From positions 1 to 7,491 of the forward strand of contig CACXBN010000382.1 of NCBI GenBank assembly GCA_902765885.1: a stretch of 7,491 bases of DNA, given 5' to 3'. The DNA is from an uncultured Ruminococcus sp. (GTDB lineage: Bacteria; Bacillota; Clostridia; Oscillospirales; CAG-272). The notes beneath the pieces are model-generated. The model was not told the origin of the DNA. It saw only the letters and a list, made by a program, of their open reading frames with translations, and did not search any database. Below are positions 7,414 to 7,491 of the stretch, in pieces; position 1 is the first letter of the stretch; each line of letters opens with the position of its first letter. The translations under genes and the position numbers were made by a program.

Positions 7414-7491
7414 ATGATCATGATCATACGCACCACAGACATCGCAGTGCCATTTGCGAACAGAAACAGCGAGGACAAGTTTAAAGCCGTC
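7414..7491 (+). CDS. Start of an unidentified gene, cut by the window end
   Basis: ATG 7414 (or the in-frame ATG 7420) opens 26 codons to the window edge, reading MIMIIRTTDIAVPFANRNSE and onward to DKFKAV. The codons are more GC-rich at third positions than in the transposon genes and the amino-acid pattern looks protein-like. The ribosome binding site is weak (AAAAGTGA ends just before the ATG). The frame also stays open upstream to TGA 7381-7383. I do not recognise the product; its setting after a resolvase tail suggests a gene of a larger integrative element. Confidence 0.45.
   Translation, partial: MIMIIRTTDIAVPFANRNSEDKFKAV

Overview
The window is AT-rich with strong GGAGG-type ribosome binding sites, TnsA/TnsB/TnsC/TniQ-family proteins and a serine-recombinase tail of the kind common on Firmicutes mobile elements. 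I infer a low-GC Firmicute, probably a Clostridia-type host; the sequence alone does not give a species. It lies in accessory DNA and is dominated by a Tn7-like transposon.

Layout. 1-281 is AT-rich non-coding DNA. 282-692 encodes a small unknown protein. 773-978 looks like an extended -10 promoter followed by a structured leader: a possible 19-codon leader peptide, a long terminator-like hairpin and a competing helix. It precedes tniQ (979-2391), a TnsD-like target selector with a zinc-binding TniQ core, three ribbon-like Cys/His modules and a C-terminal winged helix. tniQ overlaps a long gene (2375-4432) in which a TnsA endonuclease is fused to a TnsC AAA+ ATPase. After a terminator comes a cargo gene for a PD-(D/E)XK nuclease-like protein (4622-5671) and a second, related terminator.

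5860-6105 holds six related 21-bp repeats, three in each orientation, pointing away from a common centre at about 6001-6029. They look like TnsB-binding sites: the dispersed set resembles a Tn7 left end and the packed set a right end. The window therefore seems to contain two abutting transposon ends, as in a tandem pair of elements or a circle-type junction. Immediately inside the packed end is an open frame (6030-7274) with a complete DDE core of TnsB (D117, D205, E241) but no N-terminal DNA-binding region. Its C-terminal third is the tail of a serine recombinase. A hairpin and the start of another gene (7414 onward) close the window.

Working model (inference): the left element reads right end - tnsB (off-window) - ... 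- tniQ - tnsAC - cargo - left end. A second, decayed copy begins at about 6020 with its right end and a tnsB remnant joined to a resolvase gene. TniQ would choose the target, the TnsC part would relay to the transposase, the TnsA part would cut the 5' strands and TnsB the 3' strands. The nuclease is probably passenger cargo, possibly defensive.
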